DNA of 50,534 nucleotides from Bacillota bacterium (GTDB taxonomy: Bacteria; Bacillota; Clostridia; Christensenellales; CAG-138). A program made the position numbers and the translations under genes. The stretch covers positions 1 through 50,534 of the forward strand of contig JAEYHP010000135.1 in NCBI GenBank assembly GCA_023409435.1, given 5' to 3'. The notes beneath the pieces were generated by a model. That model made no database searches. It was not told where the DNA came from and saw nothing but the letters and a program-made list of their open reading frames with translations. This document shows positions 31,614 through 40,618 of this stretch, piece by piece (the stretch's first letter is position 1; every line of letters begins with the position of its first letter).

Positions 31614-32480
31614 ATGCCAACAATTATTGGAGAAGCCGAACTAAAGCAAATTGTTAAAGATGGCGTTACCATTCAGGGCGGCGATGAGAAGTGTGCGGAA
31701 GGAATAAAATATGATTTTCGTCTTGGAAAGTATTTTCTTAAAGCAGGATTCAATTCACCTAAAAGTTATGAAGAATTGCTTGCCGTAGATAAAGCTATTG
31801 TAGAACCTGGGGAAGTTGTATTCGTAATGACATTGGAGAGAATAGAACTTCCCATGGATATGACTATTAATCTATATGAAAAAAGAAAGCTTAGCCATGA
31901 TGGAATAAATTTGCTTGGGGGTAGGTGTGTTGATCCCGGATATAAGGGCATTTTAATTTTTGGTTTACATAATGTAACTAGTTCGAAGTTTATTTTAGAA
32001 CCAGGCAAAAAGCTGGTAGGCGCTACTTTTCTGAGATTATCAGAAGAAGAGATAGTATATAATCCAACAAAAATACCTGAAACTCTTGAAACTTTTCCTG
32101 ACGGTTTATTGCGTTTAATAGAGAATTACAAGCCTATGAATCCTAATTATATTAATTCCAAGCTTGAGGAACTCCAAACGAAGCTTGTTGAAGATAAAAA
32201 TATATTAATTAAAAAGATGGACAATTTAGAGCTGAAAATTGAAGGCGTAGAAATCAAAGTGGATAGTAGGCTAAAGACCTTCGAGGAAATTTGGGCCATC
32301 AAATTTACCAATTGCAATGACACTATGCACGATGTTAATGAGAGAACTAAGAAAATTGAGATGGTTATAAATAAGGCTCAGGTTTGGATGAAAATTCTTG
32401 TATGGGTATTAGGTATTTTTACCGCTATTGGAGCCGGAGTGCTTGCAGGCGTAGTTCAAAAAATACTAGGAATAAGTTAA
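31614..32480 (+). CDS. Membrane-anchored dCTP deaminase/dUTPase-fold protein lacking catalytic residues
   Basis: 288 residues. Residues 1-150 align by eye to the dCTP deaminase/dUTPase fold: GIKYDFRLGKYFLKAG, VEPGEVVFVMTLERIELP, then CVDPGYKGILIFGLHNVTSS and LEPGKKLVGATFLRLS. But the catalytic RSSxxR loop is EKRKLSHDG and the catalytic glutamate site (LEF in E. coli Dcd) reads FGL, so no deaminase activity is expected. Residues ~165-250 are a charged coiled coil (KLEELQTKLVEDKN, VNERTKKIEMV) and ~255-282 a membrane helix. AT-rich, opposite to late genes: a lysogenic-conversion gene, perhaps a nucleotide-sensing defence or exclusion factor (inference). ATG 31614 behind AAAGGA. Confidence 0.75.
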   Translation: MPTIIGEAELKQIVKDGVTIQGGDEKCAEGIKYDFRLGKYFLKAGFNSPKSYEELLAVDKAIVEPGEVVFVMTLERIELPMDMTINLYEKRKLSHDGINLLGGRCVDPGYKGILIFGLHNVTSSKFILEPGKKLVGATFLRLSEEEIVYNPTKIPETLETFPDGLLRLIENYKPMNPNYINSKLEELQTKLVEDKNILIKKMDNLELKIEGVEIKVDSRLKTFEEIWAIKFTNCNDTMHDVNERTKKIEMVINKAQVWMKILVWVLGIFTAIGAGVLAGVVQKILGIS

Positions 32481-32494
32481 TACCAAAATAGTTT

Positions 32495-32534
32495 GTACAT
32501 ATCCCCCGCTGTATTTACAGCGGGGGATATGTAC
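32495..32534. terminator. Long perfect hairpin between convergent genes
   Basis: GTACATATCCCCCGCTG (32495-32511) and its exact complement at 32518-32534, 17-bp stem, 6-base loop. It separates the plus-strand accessory gene from the minus-strand late operon end. There is no U-tract on either side, so it may stop exonuclease or polymerase instead of acting as a classical terminator. Confidence 0.65.
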
Positions 32535-32542
32535 GAATTGCT

Positions 32543-32818
32543 TTAACCGTTCCTCGCCTGCAACCGATCAAACAGATCGCTTATAAAGTTACTTCCCCGG
32601 CTCACAAGCACGCCGGTAATAACAGCATCCAGCCATGCCGGGAAGGCAATACCCAGCACACCCATGATGCCCACCTGTGCAGCCAAGCAGACTCCTATAC
32701 CGCCCACCATGGCCGCGACGGCGGGCCATTGAATACCGCCCGTGATCGCTTGCTTGACGGTCTCCACAATGGCCTCTACCAGTAAGGCCAGGATGATGAT
32801 GATTGCAACTGCTTCCAT
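32543..32818 (-). CDS. Phage holin
   Basis: 91 residues with two or three membrane segments (EAVAIIIILALLVEAIVETV, AAMVGGIGVCLAAQVGIMGV, WLDAVITGVLVSRGSNFI) and a charged C-terminus, in the lysis position behind the amidase. It should form holes that let the amidase reach the wall. GGAGG 8 bases ahead of the ATG. Last gene of the late operon. Confidence 0.8.
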   Translation of the reverse strand: MEAVAIIIILALLVEAIVETVKQAITGGIQWPAVAAMVGGIGVCLAAQVGIMGVLGIAFPAWLDAVITGVLVSRGSNFISDLFDRLQARNG

Positions 32819-32835
32819 TTAATTTTCCTCCCGTT

Positions 32836-33045
32836 TTATCTTATTTGCCCTAACAGCCAGCCGACCGCAGCCGCGACGACCAGCATTATGACCTGTCCCA
32901 CAAGCGCCTCCCAACGTTTGCCGCCTTTTCCTTCGAGCGAACGGAGGCGCTCCTCGTGATCGTCTATATCAACAAGAGCGGTATTGAGCTTTTGCTCAAT
33001 CCGCTCCAGCTTCAAAAGGATCTCCTGTACCTGGTTTTCCGCCAT
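32836..33045 (-). CDS. XhlA-like membrane-associated lysis protein
   Basis: 69 residues: N-terminal heptad coiled coil (NQVQEILLKLERIEQKLNTALVDI) and a C-terminal membrane helix (VIMLVVAAAVGWLLG), the pattern of haemolysin XhlA proteins that help holins in Gram-positive phages. I chose ATG 33045 because GGAGG lies 8 bases upstream; an ATG two codons earlier would overlap the amidase stop. Confidence 0.75.
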   Translation of the reverse strand: MAENQVQEILLKLERIEQKLNTALVDIDDHEERLRSLEGKGGKRWEALVGQVIMLVVAAAVGWLLGQIR

Positions 33046-33047
33046 GC

Positions 33048-33821
33048 TCATGTCCTCCGCAGGTATGTGTCAATGCACCAGCCGCGCAGCATGGGCATCT
33101 GCTCATGAAGAACGACCTCCGCCCATCCATCATCCACGGCCAGCACAATGCACTTTTGCTCGGCGGAAAGCTTGCCCAGCACGGCATGCGTTGTGCCGGG
33201 GCCGCTACGAACGTTCACGCCGCTGTCTCCCACATAGGCATACAGCGCGGGAAAGGTGAGAACGGCGGGCTGTTCGGGTTCCGGTTCTGGCGTTGTGGCG
33301 GTTGCCAGCGCCGCGCGGAAGGCAGCCATGTCGATACAGGGGCAAAGTGTGGCATATGTCTTGCCCTTGGGTGTGGAAGTTCCCTGAACATACGTCGGGA
33401 TTTCATTGTGGCCCAGCACCGCGGAGGCCGGAAGTTTGTATAACTTCATCAGATCTTTGACCAAGCGCACCGCCGCCGCAAACTGCTTTTCAGTGGGCAA
33501 GCCATCTCCGCGCATGTCGCCATCAAATGCAATGGCCACGCTGCGCTGATTGGCGTTGTTGGTAACGTTGTCCTTCACCCCGCCATGGCCATATTCATGG
33601 CCGCGCCCAAGGTAGATGGTGCCGTCCTGAAGGACTAAATAAGAATACGGAACACCCCGCTGCCCCTCTGAAATGCGGTCCTGATGCAAAGCGGCCCACC
33701 GCGCGGGTGAGCCGTATTTGCCGACTGTATGATGGATTTGAATGTGGTCTGTGATCTTGCGTTTGCTCCGGGCAATTGGCCAAACAAGACCCGTATTCAC
33801 AACATAGGAAAATTCACTCAT
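33048..33821 (-). CDS. Phage endolysin: N-acetylmuramoyl-L-alanine amidase with SH3 domain
   Basis: 257 residues. N-terminal Amidase_2/PGRP domain with zinc-ligand segments IQIHHTVGKYG, HGGVKDNVTNNANQRSVAIAF and a C-terminal LCPCIDM in the ligand region; then a Pro/Glu linker and an SH3-type wall-binding domain (SGVNVRSGPGTTHAVLGKL). It breaks peptidoglycan at the end of infection. ATG 33821 overlaps the previous stop (ATGA) with GGAAGG upstream. Confidence 0.88.
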   Translation of the reverse strand: MSEFSYVVNTGLVWPIARSKRKITDHIQIHHTVGKYGSPARWAALHQDRISEGQRGVPYSYLVLQDGTIYLGRGHEYGHGGVKDNVTNNANQRSVAIAFDGDMRGDGLPTEKQFAAAVRLVKDLMKLYKLPASAVLGHNEIPTYVQGTSTPKGKTYATLCPCIDMAAFRAALATATTPEPEPEQPAVLTFPALYAYVGDSGVNVRSGPGTTHAVLGKLSAEQKCIVLAVDDGWAEVVLHEQMPMLRGWCIDTYLRRT

Positions 33822-34225
33822 GCCTGTACCTTCCATCCTGCCGGGTAAGCATCCGGCGACCAAACGTTATTGTCAACCAGCGACGTATAATGCACGCCCT
33901 TATACGTCACCTTTGCGCCCTTCGCGTAGGCGTCCTGCGCCCCCGTGGGCTGCACGAAATCCGGCCACTCAATGGCCGGATCATCAATGCGCACCCACAA
34001 GGAAACCGCCGCCGTAGGCGTCCAGTCGGCTTGTGCCGTGTGCGCCTGCAAGCAGCGGTATAGCAGGCCGTTAAAGCGTACCCGCTCACCTGCCGCATAT
34101 GTGGCCGTTTCATCCCACGGCAAAAAAATGGCAGGCACTAAATATGCCTGCTGATCCGTGAGCATCCCGCCCGCCGCGTGTATTTGCGCGGCCTTTCTTG
34201 CCGCCGCTTCCTGCCATTTGCCCAT
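33818..34225 (-). CDS. Phage protein with two chitin-binding-type (CBM5/12-like) modules
   Basis: 135 residues: an N-terminal helix, then two modules of ~45 residues each with the aromatic pattern of carbohydrate-binding modules 5/12: WDETATYAAGERVRFNGLLYRCL...DWTP and QDAYAKGAKVTYKGVHYTSL...WSPDAYPAGW. In tail-tip regions such proteins bind cell-surface glycans. Position between receptor-binding protein and endolysin suggests a tail-tip accessory. Confidence 0.75.
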   Translation of the reverse strand: MGKWQEAAARKAAQIHAAGGMLTDQQAYLVPAIFLPWDETATYAAGERVRFNGLLYRCLQAHTAQADWTPTAAVSLWVRIDDPAIEWPDFVQPTGAQDAYAKGAKVTYKGVHYTSLVDNNVWSPDAYPAGWKVQA

Positions 34226-34228
34226 AGA

Positions 34229-34468
34229 CTATACGCCCCCTTCCTCCGGCACTACGCCCAGCGTATCAAGCGCCGCCCGCATATCGTCCATTTCCTCGGA
34301 ATCACCGCCCGGTGGAGGTTCGGCGGGCGCGTCCTCAACGATGAAATAACAATTTGATAGACGTTCGCCCACAATATCTATGGTTACGTCCATTACAATG
34401 TTTTTTTCATCTGCCCGAATCTGCGCTATAACGGCGTCGCGGTTTTCGATTTCATATGATATTTTCAT
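34229..34468 (-). CDS. Small phage tail-region protein, unknown
   Basis: 79 residues starting KISYEIENRDAVIAQIRADEKN, with an acidic C-terminal half. GGAGGG site 5 bases ahead of the ATG and tight packing (3- and 10-base gaps) show it is real. The place matches the small XkdX-like or fibre-accessory proteins in Gram-positive phages, but I do not recognise the family. Confidence 0.65.
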   Translation of the reverse strand: MKISYEIENRDAVIAQIRADEKNIVMDVTIDIVGERLSNCYFIVEDAPAEPPPGGDSEEMDDMRAALDTLGVVPEEGGV

Positions 34469-34478
34469 ATTCCCTCCA

Positions 34479-35900
34479 TTATAGTGCTATAAGCAATTCG
34501 TTAAATGCCCCTTGTACATCCTGGGCAATGATTCCTACGCCAAATCCGCTAATATAGCACCCGACAGGACCAGAACGACCTTGCAGCCTGATTTGATCCC
34601 CCGCAACAGCGGAAACGTCTATGATTTTTGGTTTGATAATTTCTCCAGAATCAAAATTATTCGTTATCTCGCTATCGGCTACTAGTGTTCCATTTTTTAC
34701 TAGCCTGAGATATAGGGTAGCGCCTCCAGTTGAAACCATTGAATAGAAAAATCTATAAATGCCTGCTTTTAAAATTGTTACCCCCCATCCAGCAGGCAAA
34801 TTTCCATATGTGCTAGGGTTCGGATTTTTAATAATTTCCAGTTTTGTATGTATAATTGTTGCTCCCGCAGTAATTGTACTTGGTAGTTCTACCCCCCCTC
34901 CGCTTCTAACTGCAAAAAAAACTGTATTTTCCGCTATTACGTCAACCATCTGATAAGCCTTGACTTTTAGCGGTACGCCGTTTGCCTGCAATACAGGCCG
35001 GTATCCTTTCCCGTTTATGTTTAATTGCGGGGCTTCTGATGCAGCCGTGAAGTAAACAGTACGGCGTAGGCCGTTCGTATAAGCGTTTACACTGGTATCC
35101 GGTGCCGTGAAGTTATTACCTCCGGCATTGCTTGCTATAATATACATTTGTGACCGTTCTAAATCAGTAACTTTGTCGTTTACTGTCTTTATTGCCTTTG
35201 GCGTGGCCGCCTGCGATTCCAACACGCTGTTCACGGCGCTATTTAACTGCGCGATACCCGCGCCGCTTGTGCTTGCGCCGGGCAGCCGCGCCGGATCGAA
35301 CACGCCCGAAGTGATGGCCGAAGCAGGCAGGTTTCCAAGGTTCAATCCTGAAAGCAAGGCGTCAATCTGCGCTTGCATTTCCGTGAAAAGCTCCTGCAAA
35401 CCAGGATTCGCCGCGAAGTCCACATACCCGCAAAGAATGCCGGAAGCGCGGGTATCCGTTATCATCAACTGCGTAATCACCGCCGTACCCGCAGCAACGG
35501 CAATATCCGCAATGGCGATTTCGTATGCGTCCGCGTCCCGCTGCAAGGCTGGAGCCGTGGGGGAGCTTGCAGGCGTACCCTTTTTGATATATTCCCGAAA
35601 TTCGCGCGTATTGTAATCGCAGCAAATTACCACACGGTCAATACGGTTCAGCACGCCGTCCGCCGCATCCGGCGTCAGCGTCACCGGGTTTTTGTTTATG
35701 CCCACGCGTCCATTTATGACGCACAGGCCCGGATGCAGCGTAATATTCATTCCGCCCGCAGCTTCCGCCTTTAGGTTTGTGGCCGTGCGCGAATACACGC
35801 CGTTTGTAACCAGCCCGCCTATGGTATCCGCCAAATCCTGCGCGCTGTATTTCCTGTCGCCCTCAATGCTCGGAAAGAAAATTGCTTTTTCCATGTTCAT
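34479..35900 (-). CDS. Phage receptor-binding/tail fibre protein
   Basis: 473 residues. The N-terminal ~170 residues (DRKYSAQDLADTIGGLVTNGV, GVLNRIDRVVICCDYNTRE) are the conserved baseplate-attaching part found in many Gram-positive siphoviruses; a middle segment has heptad-like and SGVFDPARLPG motifs; the C-terminal ~200 residues are beta-rich and probably bind the receptor. Base composition becomes distinctly AT-richer in the receptor part (34480-35000), a sign of domain exchange. Overlaps the upstream gene by 4 bases. Two in-frame ATGs (35900, 35894) both fit the AAGGATGGGGG site. Confidence 0.8.
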   Translation of the reverse strand: MNMEKAIFFPSIEGDRKYSAQDLADTIGGLVTNGVYSRTATNLKAEAAGGMNITLHPGLCVINGRVGINKNPVTLTPDAADGVLNRIDRVVICCDYNTREFREYIKKGTPASSPTAPALQRDADAYEIAIADIAVAAGTAVITQLMITDTRASGILCGYVDFAANPGLQELFTEMQAQIDALLSGLNLGNLPASAITSGVFDPARLPGASTSGAGIAQLNSAVNSVLESQAATPKAIKTVNDKVTDLERSQMYIIASNAGGNNFTAPDTSVNAYTNGLRRTVYFTAASEAPQLNINGKGYRPVLQANGVPLKVKAYQMVDVIAENTVFFAVRSGGGVELPSTITAGATIIHTKLEIIKNPNPSTYGNLPAGWGVTILKAGIYRFFYSMVSTGGATLYLRLVKNGTLVADSEITNNFDSGEIIKPKIIDVSAVAGDQIRLQGRSGPVGCYISGFGVGIIAQDVQGAFNELLIAL

Positions 35901-36991
35901 GCCCCCATCCTTTTAATGCGTTCTATCAGCGTGAAAGCAGGCTTTCCAAAGGTAAGCATAAGGCTATAAGAATCTTCGTATACCTCTTCAACCTCCGTGA
36001 TCCGGGTATCCAGCCGCACGCCCCATTCCGGCAACATCACCGTAACGGTATCCCCCAAGTCGTAATCCTGCTTATAAACAAGGTTTGCGAACGGCTCCGC
36101 GTCCGCGCTGATGCTCACCACGGGGAAGCACTCGGCCAGCTTATCCCAGCCCTTTTGCGCAAGAGCCGCCAAATATTCCGGCTCTGTTAGGCTATGCTCC
36201 ACGCCGTTTTCGTCTTTGTATTTGTGCTTCACGCTTTTGGCGTCCACAAAGATTTCCCGGCGATTGATCCCCGTGGCCGTTCCTACCTCCACAAACGCGC
36301 GCGTGATTGTGTCGCTTTCCTCACCGCCCACCAGCGCCACATTTTTGTAACTGGCCGTACTGTCCATGTACTCCGTTTTTGATAAGCTATCCAACGCACG
36401 GGAGAATATGGCCGGGTTTGCAGTTCCCGCAACACGGTTCACCCCGCGGAAGCACTCAAAGCGCATGAATGGCCGCTCGAACACGACCCGGAAGCCTATG
36501 TCCACTTCCGGCGCAAGCGTTTTAAGCTCCGTCAAAATTTCCTTGCCCAGCCCTTGATAGTCCACCGCATCTGTAAACCCGGCAGCGGCGCCCATTGTAA
36601 GCCCCTGAATAACCCGCCGTTCCAATGTGGTAATGGCCGACGTATCCACCAGCCCGCGCATAACGCTCTCCGCATTTGCGCCTATGGCCGACGCAGCGCC
36701 CCATACAATGCGCCGTGCCAACATAGCGGAAAGGAAGCGGCCTTTCACAACCAGTTCTTCCTTTCCATCATCGTCCTGGGTGATTTGCCGCGTTTCTATG
36801 ATTGCGGCGTTTTTGTCCTTGTGTGGCTGTATGACGTTTTCCGACGCCAGCAGTTCAAAATATTCGACCGGGCAATGAAGCTCAAATTCCCCCGCATCGT
36901 AAAACCTCGGCACCCAACGCAGGGAAGTAAATGCATCCACCACGCCCAACGGTTCAAAAACAGGGGAGGGGGAGTATACATAAAGCTCCAT
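35897..36991 (-). CDS. Siphovirus Gp37-like tail protein (Tal-like)
   Basis: 364 residues starting ELYVYSPSPVFEPLGVVDAFTSLRWVPRFYDAGEFELHCP, typical of the siphovirus ReqiPepy6 Gp37-like family (shown in part), with the ATGINRREIFVDAKS and DYDLGDTVTVMLPEWG motifs. These form the tail-tip hub next to Dit and correspond to gp27/Tal N-terminal domains. Position between Dit and the fibre gene agrees. Confidence 0.82.
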   Translation of the reverse strand: MELYVYSPSPVFEPLGVVDAFTSLRWVPRFYDAGEFELHCPVEYFELLASENVIQPHKDKNAAIIETRQITQDDDGKEELVVKGRFLSAMLARRIVWGAASAIGANAESVMRGLVDTSAITTLERRVIQGLTMGAAAGFTDAVDYQGLGKEILTELKTLAPEVDIGFRVVFERPFMRFECFRGVNRVAGTANPAIFSRALDSLSKTEYMDSTASYKNVALVGGEESDTITRAFVEVGTATGINRREIFVDAKSVKHKYKDENGVEHSLTEPEYLAALAQKGWDKLAECFPVVSISADAEPFANLVYKQDYDLGDTVTVMLPEWGVRLDTRITEVEEVYEDSYSLMLTFGKPAFTLIERIKRMGA

Positions 36992-36994
36992 GCG

Positions 36995-37864
36995 TCACAC
37001 CCCCAAGTACGCGTTGCTGTGGAAAACCGTCACGGTCAGCGCGTCCACGTTTTCTTCCGCCATATACCGCAGCACGTTGTCCCCCGGCGCAAGCTGCATA
37101 AACACGCTGTCCACGTCAAATGCGGAAAACAGGTTCGAAACTACCCCGCCGCGCTTTCGCGTCACCTTCTTGTTACGGTATCCGGTCGTTACGGTGATTT
37201 CATCCCCGGCCAGCATGGTTGTGTTCAGCCGGATTTCCTCATATGTGTTTATATTTTGGATCGAAGGATTTTCGAGCGTGCCGGACGCCTTGAATACCAC
37301 GCGCATGCCCGCAGGCACATGCCCTTCATTTACTACGTTCACCAGCAGCGACAAGGAACGCGCTTCCACTTCAATGCCACCTTCCGGGAATTCCAAATCA
37401 TCGAATTCCAGCAGCGGCAGCCATGCCGCTACATCAACGCGGGTTTCGTTCTGATCCCGCATGTACGGGTTTGTGCAAAGCAGGCCGATAAAGAAGCGCA
37501 TGTACCCATCCTCACCATCCGCAAATGTCGGCAGCGTTTCAACCTCGCAATCAATGGCGCGCCGGATTTCCCCGAATTCGTAAGTAAGCACGCCTTTTCC
37601 CTTTGGCGTAAATACCCGGATCATGTTCGCCCGGTTTGCTAAATCGTTCTCCACAATCGCCCCTGAAAGCGTGACAGGGCGCTTTTCAAGCGCGCTTCCC
37701 ACGCTTGTTTCTCCGTCCTGCCCGGCTGTGCGCATCGTGAATATGGAATTTTTCAGGCCGTTTAAGCCGCTGACCGTTTCAAGAAAGTACGCGCTTTCTA
37801 TCTGATCCATAATGATGCTTTTCCCGGAAGCGTTGATATAAGTGAATTTTTCAAATAAATCCAT
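36995..37864 (-). CDS. Distal tail (Dit) protein
   Basis: 289 residues starting DLFEKFTYINASGKSI, with the MRTAGQDGETSVGSALEKRPVTL segment (partial quotation) common to phage tail-family (Dit-like) proteins and a C-terminal galectin-like part. Lies directly behind the tape measure gene, as Dit does. ATG 37864 chosen with GAGG 8 bases upstream; the longer frame has no site. Confidence 0.8.
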   Translation of the reverse strand: MDLFEKFTYINASGKSIIMDQIESAYFLETVSGLNGLKNSIFTMRTAGQDGETSVGSALEKRPVTLSGAIVENDLANRANMIRVFTPKGKGVLTYEFGEIRRAIDCEVETLPTFADGEDGYMRFFIGLLCTNPYMRDQNETRVDVAAWLPLLEFDDLEFPEGGIEVEARSLSLLVNVVNEGHVPAGMRVVFKASGTLENPSIQNINTYEEIRLNTTMLAGDEITVTTGYRNKKVTRKRGGVVSNLFSAFDVDSVFMQLAPGDNVLRYMAEENVDALTVTVFHSNAYLGV

Positions 37865-37874
37865 ACGCTTTACC

Positions 37875-40613
37875 TCACAGAATGCCCATTGCAGCCTGCC
37901 GCATATAGTTTGCATTGGCGCGGGCTACCTCGGACGCACTCATATGCTTTGCGCTGTTTACGGTCACATAGCTGTTTATGGTCGTATTCTTGCCGCTACT
38001 CGAATTGTCAGAACCGGAAGAGGAAGAACCGCCGCTGTTTCCGCTTCCCGATCCCCCGGACGTTGTACCGCCCGTGGCCGTCCGCTGTGACGCCGAATTG
38101 ATGGCCGCAAGCCCTTCCGATATCTTCTTTTTCAATGCTTGCAGCGTCTTTTCCGCCGCATCCATAAGCTGCTTATCCACCGAATCCCACGCATCCGCAA
38201 AGCCTCCGCCTATGGCCTCCGCAAACGCGCTGCCCAAGTCCTCAAAGGCCGGTACGCCTTCTTCCCACAACGTTTCTACCGTTCCAAGAATTAGCGCAAG
38301 CACGCCAGACGTGAACGCATCTGCGCCTGATGTAAAGCCCATCAGTACGTTTTCGCTCATAGTAGCGCCCAAATCTGTATATTGTCCCAACGCTTCGTCC
38401 GCGTTTTTGAGCGGCGCGGCCAGCGGATCTCCCGCAAGCGTGGTACTGATCTGCAAGTTTGCAGTTCCACCCATGCCCGCTATGGAATCTCCAATTTGCT
38501 TGTTGACGTTGCCCGCTTCCCGCGTAAACCCAACGCCCAAACCCGCCGCCATAAAGGAACCGATCTCCGCAAACACGGTGGAGGGTGACTTGATGCCCAG
38601 CACCTTTTTCACGCCGTCCACAATGCCTGTGAAAAAGCTCTTTACCTTGTCTGCAAACCATGCCGCCGCGTCCTGTATGCCCTTCCAAATGCCTTCCACA
38701 AGGTTTTTGCCGATTTCCCATATTTTTGACATAAGGGAAAAGATGCCGTTTACGATGGCTTCAATGATTTTTGGCAGTTGCTCAATCAGCAAGGGGATAT
38801 TTTCGATAAGCCCTGTTGCCAAAGCAATGATTATTTCTATTGAAGCCTCGATAAGCAACGGCAGGTTTTCAACGATTGCGGTTACGATGTTCGTTATGAT
38901 TTCCGGTATACGCTGTATGAGCACGGGCAGGCTGTCTATAAGCCCCTGTGCAAGCCCAAATATTATTTGTATTGCCGCCTCAATGAGCATCGGCAGGTTA
39001 TCTATAAGCCCCTGCGCAATGGTCAGGATGGCTTCCACTGCAGCAGGTATGAGCGTGGGCAGCTGTTGCGAAATGCCCATCATAAGCGCCGTAAGGATTT
39101 GCGCCGCTGCTACAATAAGCTGTGGAAGGGCGGTCACAAGGAATTCCCCAAACTTCCCTACAACGGCCATAGCAGCATCAACAAGGGGCTGCACATTCTC
39201 CGTGATAGCCGAAATAACGCCCGTCATAAGCTGCAAGGCACCGTCAGCCAGCGCCGGAAGCAATTCCGGCAGCATGTCCACAATGATACCCACGGCTTCT
39301 GAAAGCGATGCGGAGACCATTTTCACGAACTCGGGGATGTGTTTTGATATAGAACGCAGGCCCTCCATCAATTTAGAGGAGATAAGCTCCCCGATGGTAC
39401 GCACGTCCTCCGGCTGGAAGCCGTCCTTGAGCGCCGCGTTCACCCCGGTAAGGACTTCCTGCATGCCGTCTGCAACGCCCTTTGCGGCAGGAAGGAGCAT
39501 AGCGCCTAATGTGCTGGCAAGGCCGCCCGCGGTGAATTTGATGCGGTCCATCGTGTCCCCGAACTCCGCACCGGCCGCGACGGCTTCCTCGCTCATCACA
39601 CCACCCAAGTCGATTGCTTCCTGCTTTAGCTTCTCAATGCCTGCGCTGCCTTCGACCAGCATGGGGGCAAGCTCCGCATAGGATTTCCCGAACAGGTCGT
39701 TTGCAAGGGCGTTTCGTTCGGTGGTGTCCTCCATATCGGCAAGCCTCTTGATGACAAGGTCAAACGCCTCGCTGGAGCTGCCCACCTGTTTGATGTCGAT
39801 ACCAAGCCGCTGATAGGCTGCGGACGCGGTCTTGCTGCCTTCCACGGCATCCGAAAAGGACTTTTGCTGCTTGACCATGGCCCCTTCCAGCGTTGCCATT
39901 TCCATGCCGCCAAGCTTCGCCGCATAGGCCCATTTCTGGTATTCCTCCGCGCCCATGCCCACCTTTTTGGCGCTGTCATCAATGGCCCCGGCATTGTCCG
40001 CGAAGCTTGAAACAAGCTTCCCTGCCGCCGCGGCACCGGCCGCAACACCGGCGGCTATGGTGGCAACGGCCGCCGCAAACGCCTTGGCGACGCCCGCAGC
40101 AATTTGACCAAGCTTCTGCAACTTGTCCCCGGACGAGGATGCTTTTTCCGCACCCTTGTCGGTTTCGTCACCCATTTTACCGGCGTTCTCGCCTAGCTCC
40201 TGCATGCCGCCACCGGCTCCGTCGGCGGCCACGGCGTTTTTCTCCAAGGCTTCCCCGACGTCCAACAACGCATTTTCCGTCTTGTACATATCCGCCGTGG
40301 CGCGGTTGAGCGCGTTCTGCAATTTTACGGTTTCGCTTGCGTCCTTGCCTTTTGCATCCGCAACCTCTGCAAGGTGCTTCTTCATAAGCTCAACCTTTTG
40401 CCGCTGTTGGTCATATTGTCGGGAGAGGAGGTCCTGCTTGGCCGTGAGCGCCTCGGTGGAATCTGAATTGCGTTTATACTGCTCGGCAAGCATGGTCTGC
40501 TCAGACCGCGAGGTGGAGAGCGTCTTATTGATGCGGTCCAGGCTTTGCCGGTATTGCTCCTCGCCGGTCAGCTCAACCGACGTTCCAACGACGTTGTCGC
40601 CCTTCTTTGCCAC
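37875..40613 (-). CDS. Tape measure protein
   Basis: 912 residues. N-terminal coiled coil (QYRQSLDRINKTL...), a TMP core with GxSxx-type AAKLGGME and NDLFGKSYAELAPM motifs, glycine/alanine-rich membrane-active segments (AVATIAAGVAAGAAAAG), then tandem ~36-residue repeats of the type GLIDNLPxLIEAAIQIIxxLA (roughly residues 480-650), and a Ser/Gly-rich C-terminus. It sets tail length and aids DNA entry. GTG 40613 lies 8 bases behind AGGAGG, which itself is the end of the chaperone frameshift product; the GTG three codons earlier is too close. Confidence 0.93.
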   Translation of the reverse strand: MAKKGDNVVGTSVELTGEEQYRQSLDRINKTLSTSRSEQTMLAEQYKRNSDSTEALTAKQDLLSRQYDQQRQKVELMKKHLAEVADAKGKDASETVKLQNALNRATADMYKTENALLDVGEALEKNAVAADGAGGGMQELGENAGKMGDETDKGAEKASSSGDKLQKLGQIAAGVAKAFAAAVATIAAGVAAGAAAAGKLVSSFADNAGAIDDSAKKVGMGAEEYQKWAYAAKLGGMEMATLEGAMVKQQKSFSDAVEGSKTASAAYQRLGIDIKQVGSSSEAFDLVIKRLADMEDTTERNALANDLFGKSYAELAPMLVEGSAGIEKLKQEAIDLGGVMSEEAVAAGAEFGDTMDRIKFTAGGLASTLGAMLLPAAKGVADGMQEVLTGVNAALKDGFQPEDVRTIGELISSKLMEGLRSISKHIPEFVKMVSASLSEAVGIIVDMLPELLPALADGALQLMTGVISAITENVQPLVDAAMAVVGKFGEFLVTALPQLIVAAAQILTALMMGISQQLPTLIPAAVEAILTIAQGLIDNLPMLIEAAIQIIFGLAQGLIDSLPVLIQRIPEIITNIVTAIVENLPLLIEASIEIIIALATGLIENIPLLIEQLPKIIEAIVNGIFSLMSKIWEIGKNLVEGIWKGIQDAAAWFADKVKSFFTGIVDGVKKVLGIKSPSTVFAEIGSFMAAGLGVGFTREAGNVNKQIGDSIAGMGGTANLQISTTLAGDPLAAPLKNADEALGQYTDLGATMSENVLMGFTSGADAFTSGVLALILGTVETLWEEGVPAFEDLGSAFAEAIGGGFADAWDSVDKQLMDAAEKTLQALKKKISEGLAAINSASQRTATGGTTSGGSGSGNSGGSSSSGSDNSSSGKNTTINSYVTVNSAKHMSASEVARANANYMRQAAMGIL

Positions 40614-40618
40614 TGCTC

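Noticed and set aside
36554..37642. 362-codon plus-strand ORF
   Set aside because: Antisense to Dit and Gp37-like genes; His/Arg-rich, typical of shadow frames.
37978..39681. 567-codon plus-strand ORF
   Set aside because: Antisense to the tape measure gene, no ribosome site, Ser/Ala/Pro-rich shadow of a GC-rich repetitive gene.
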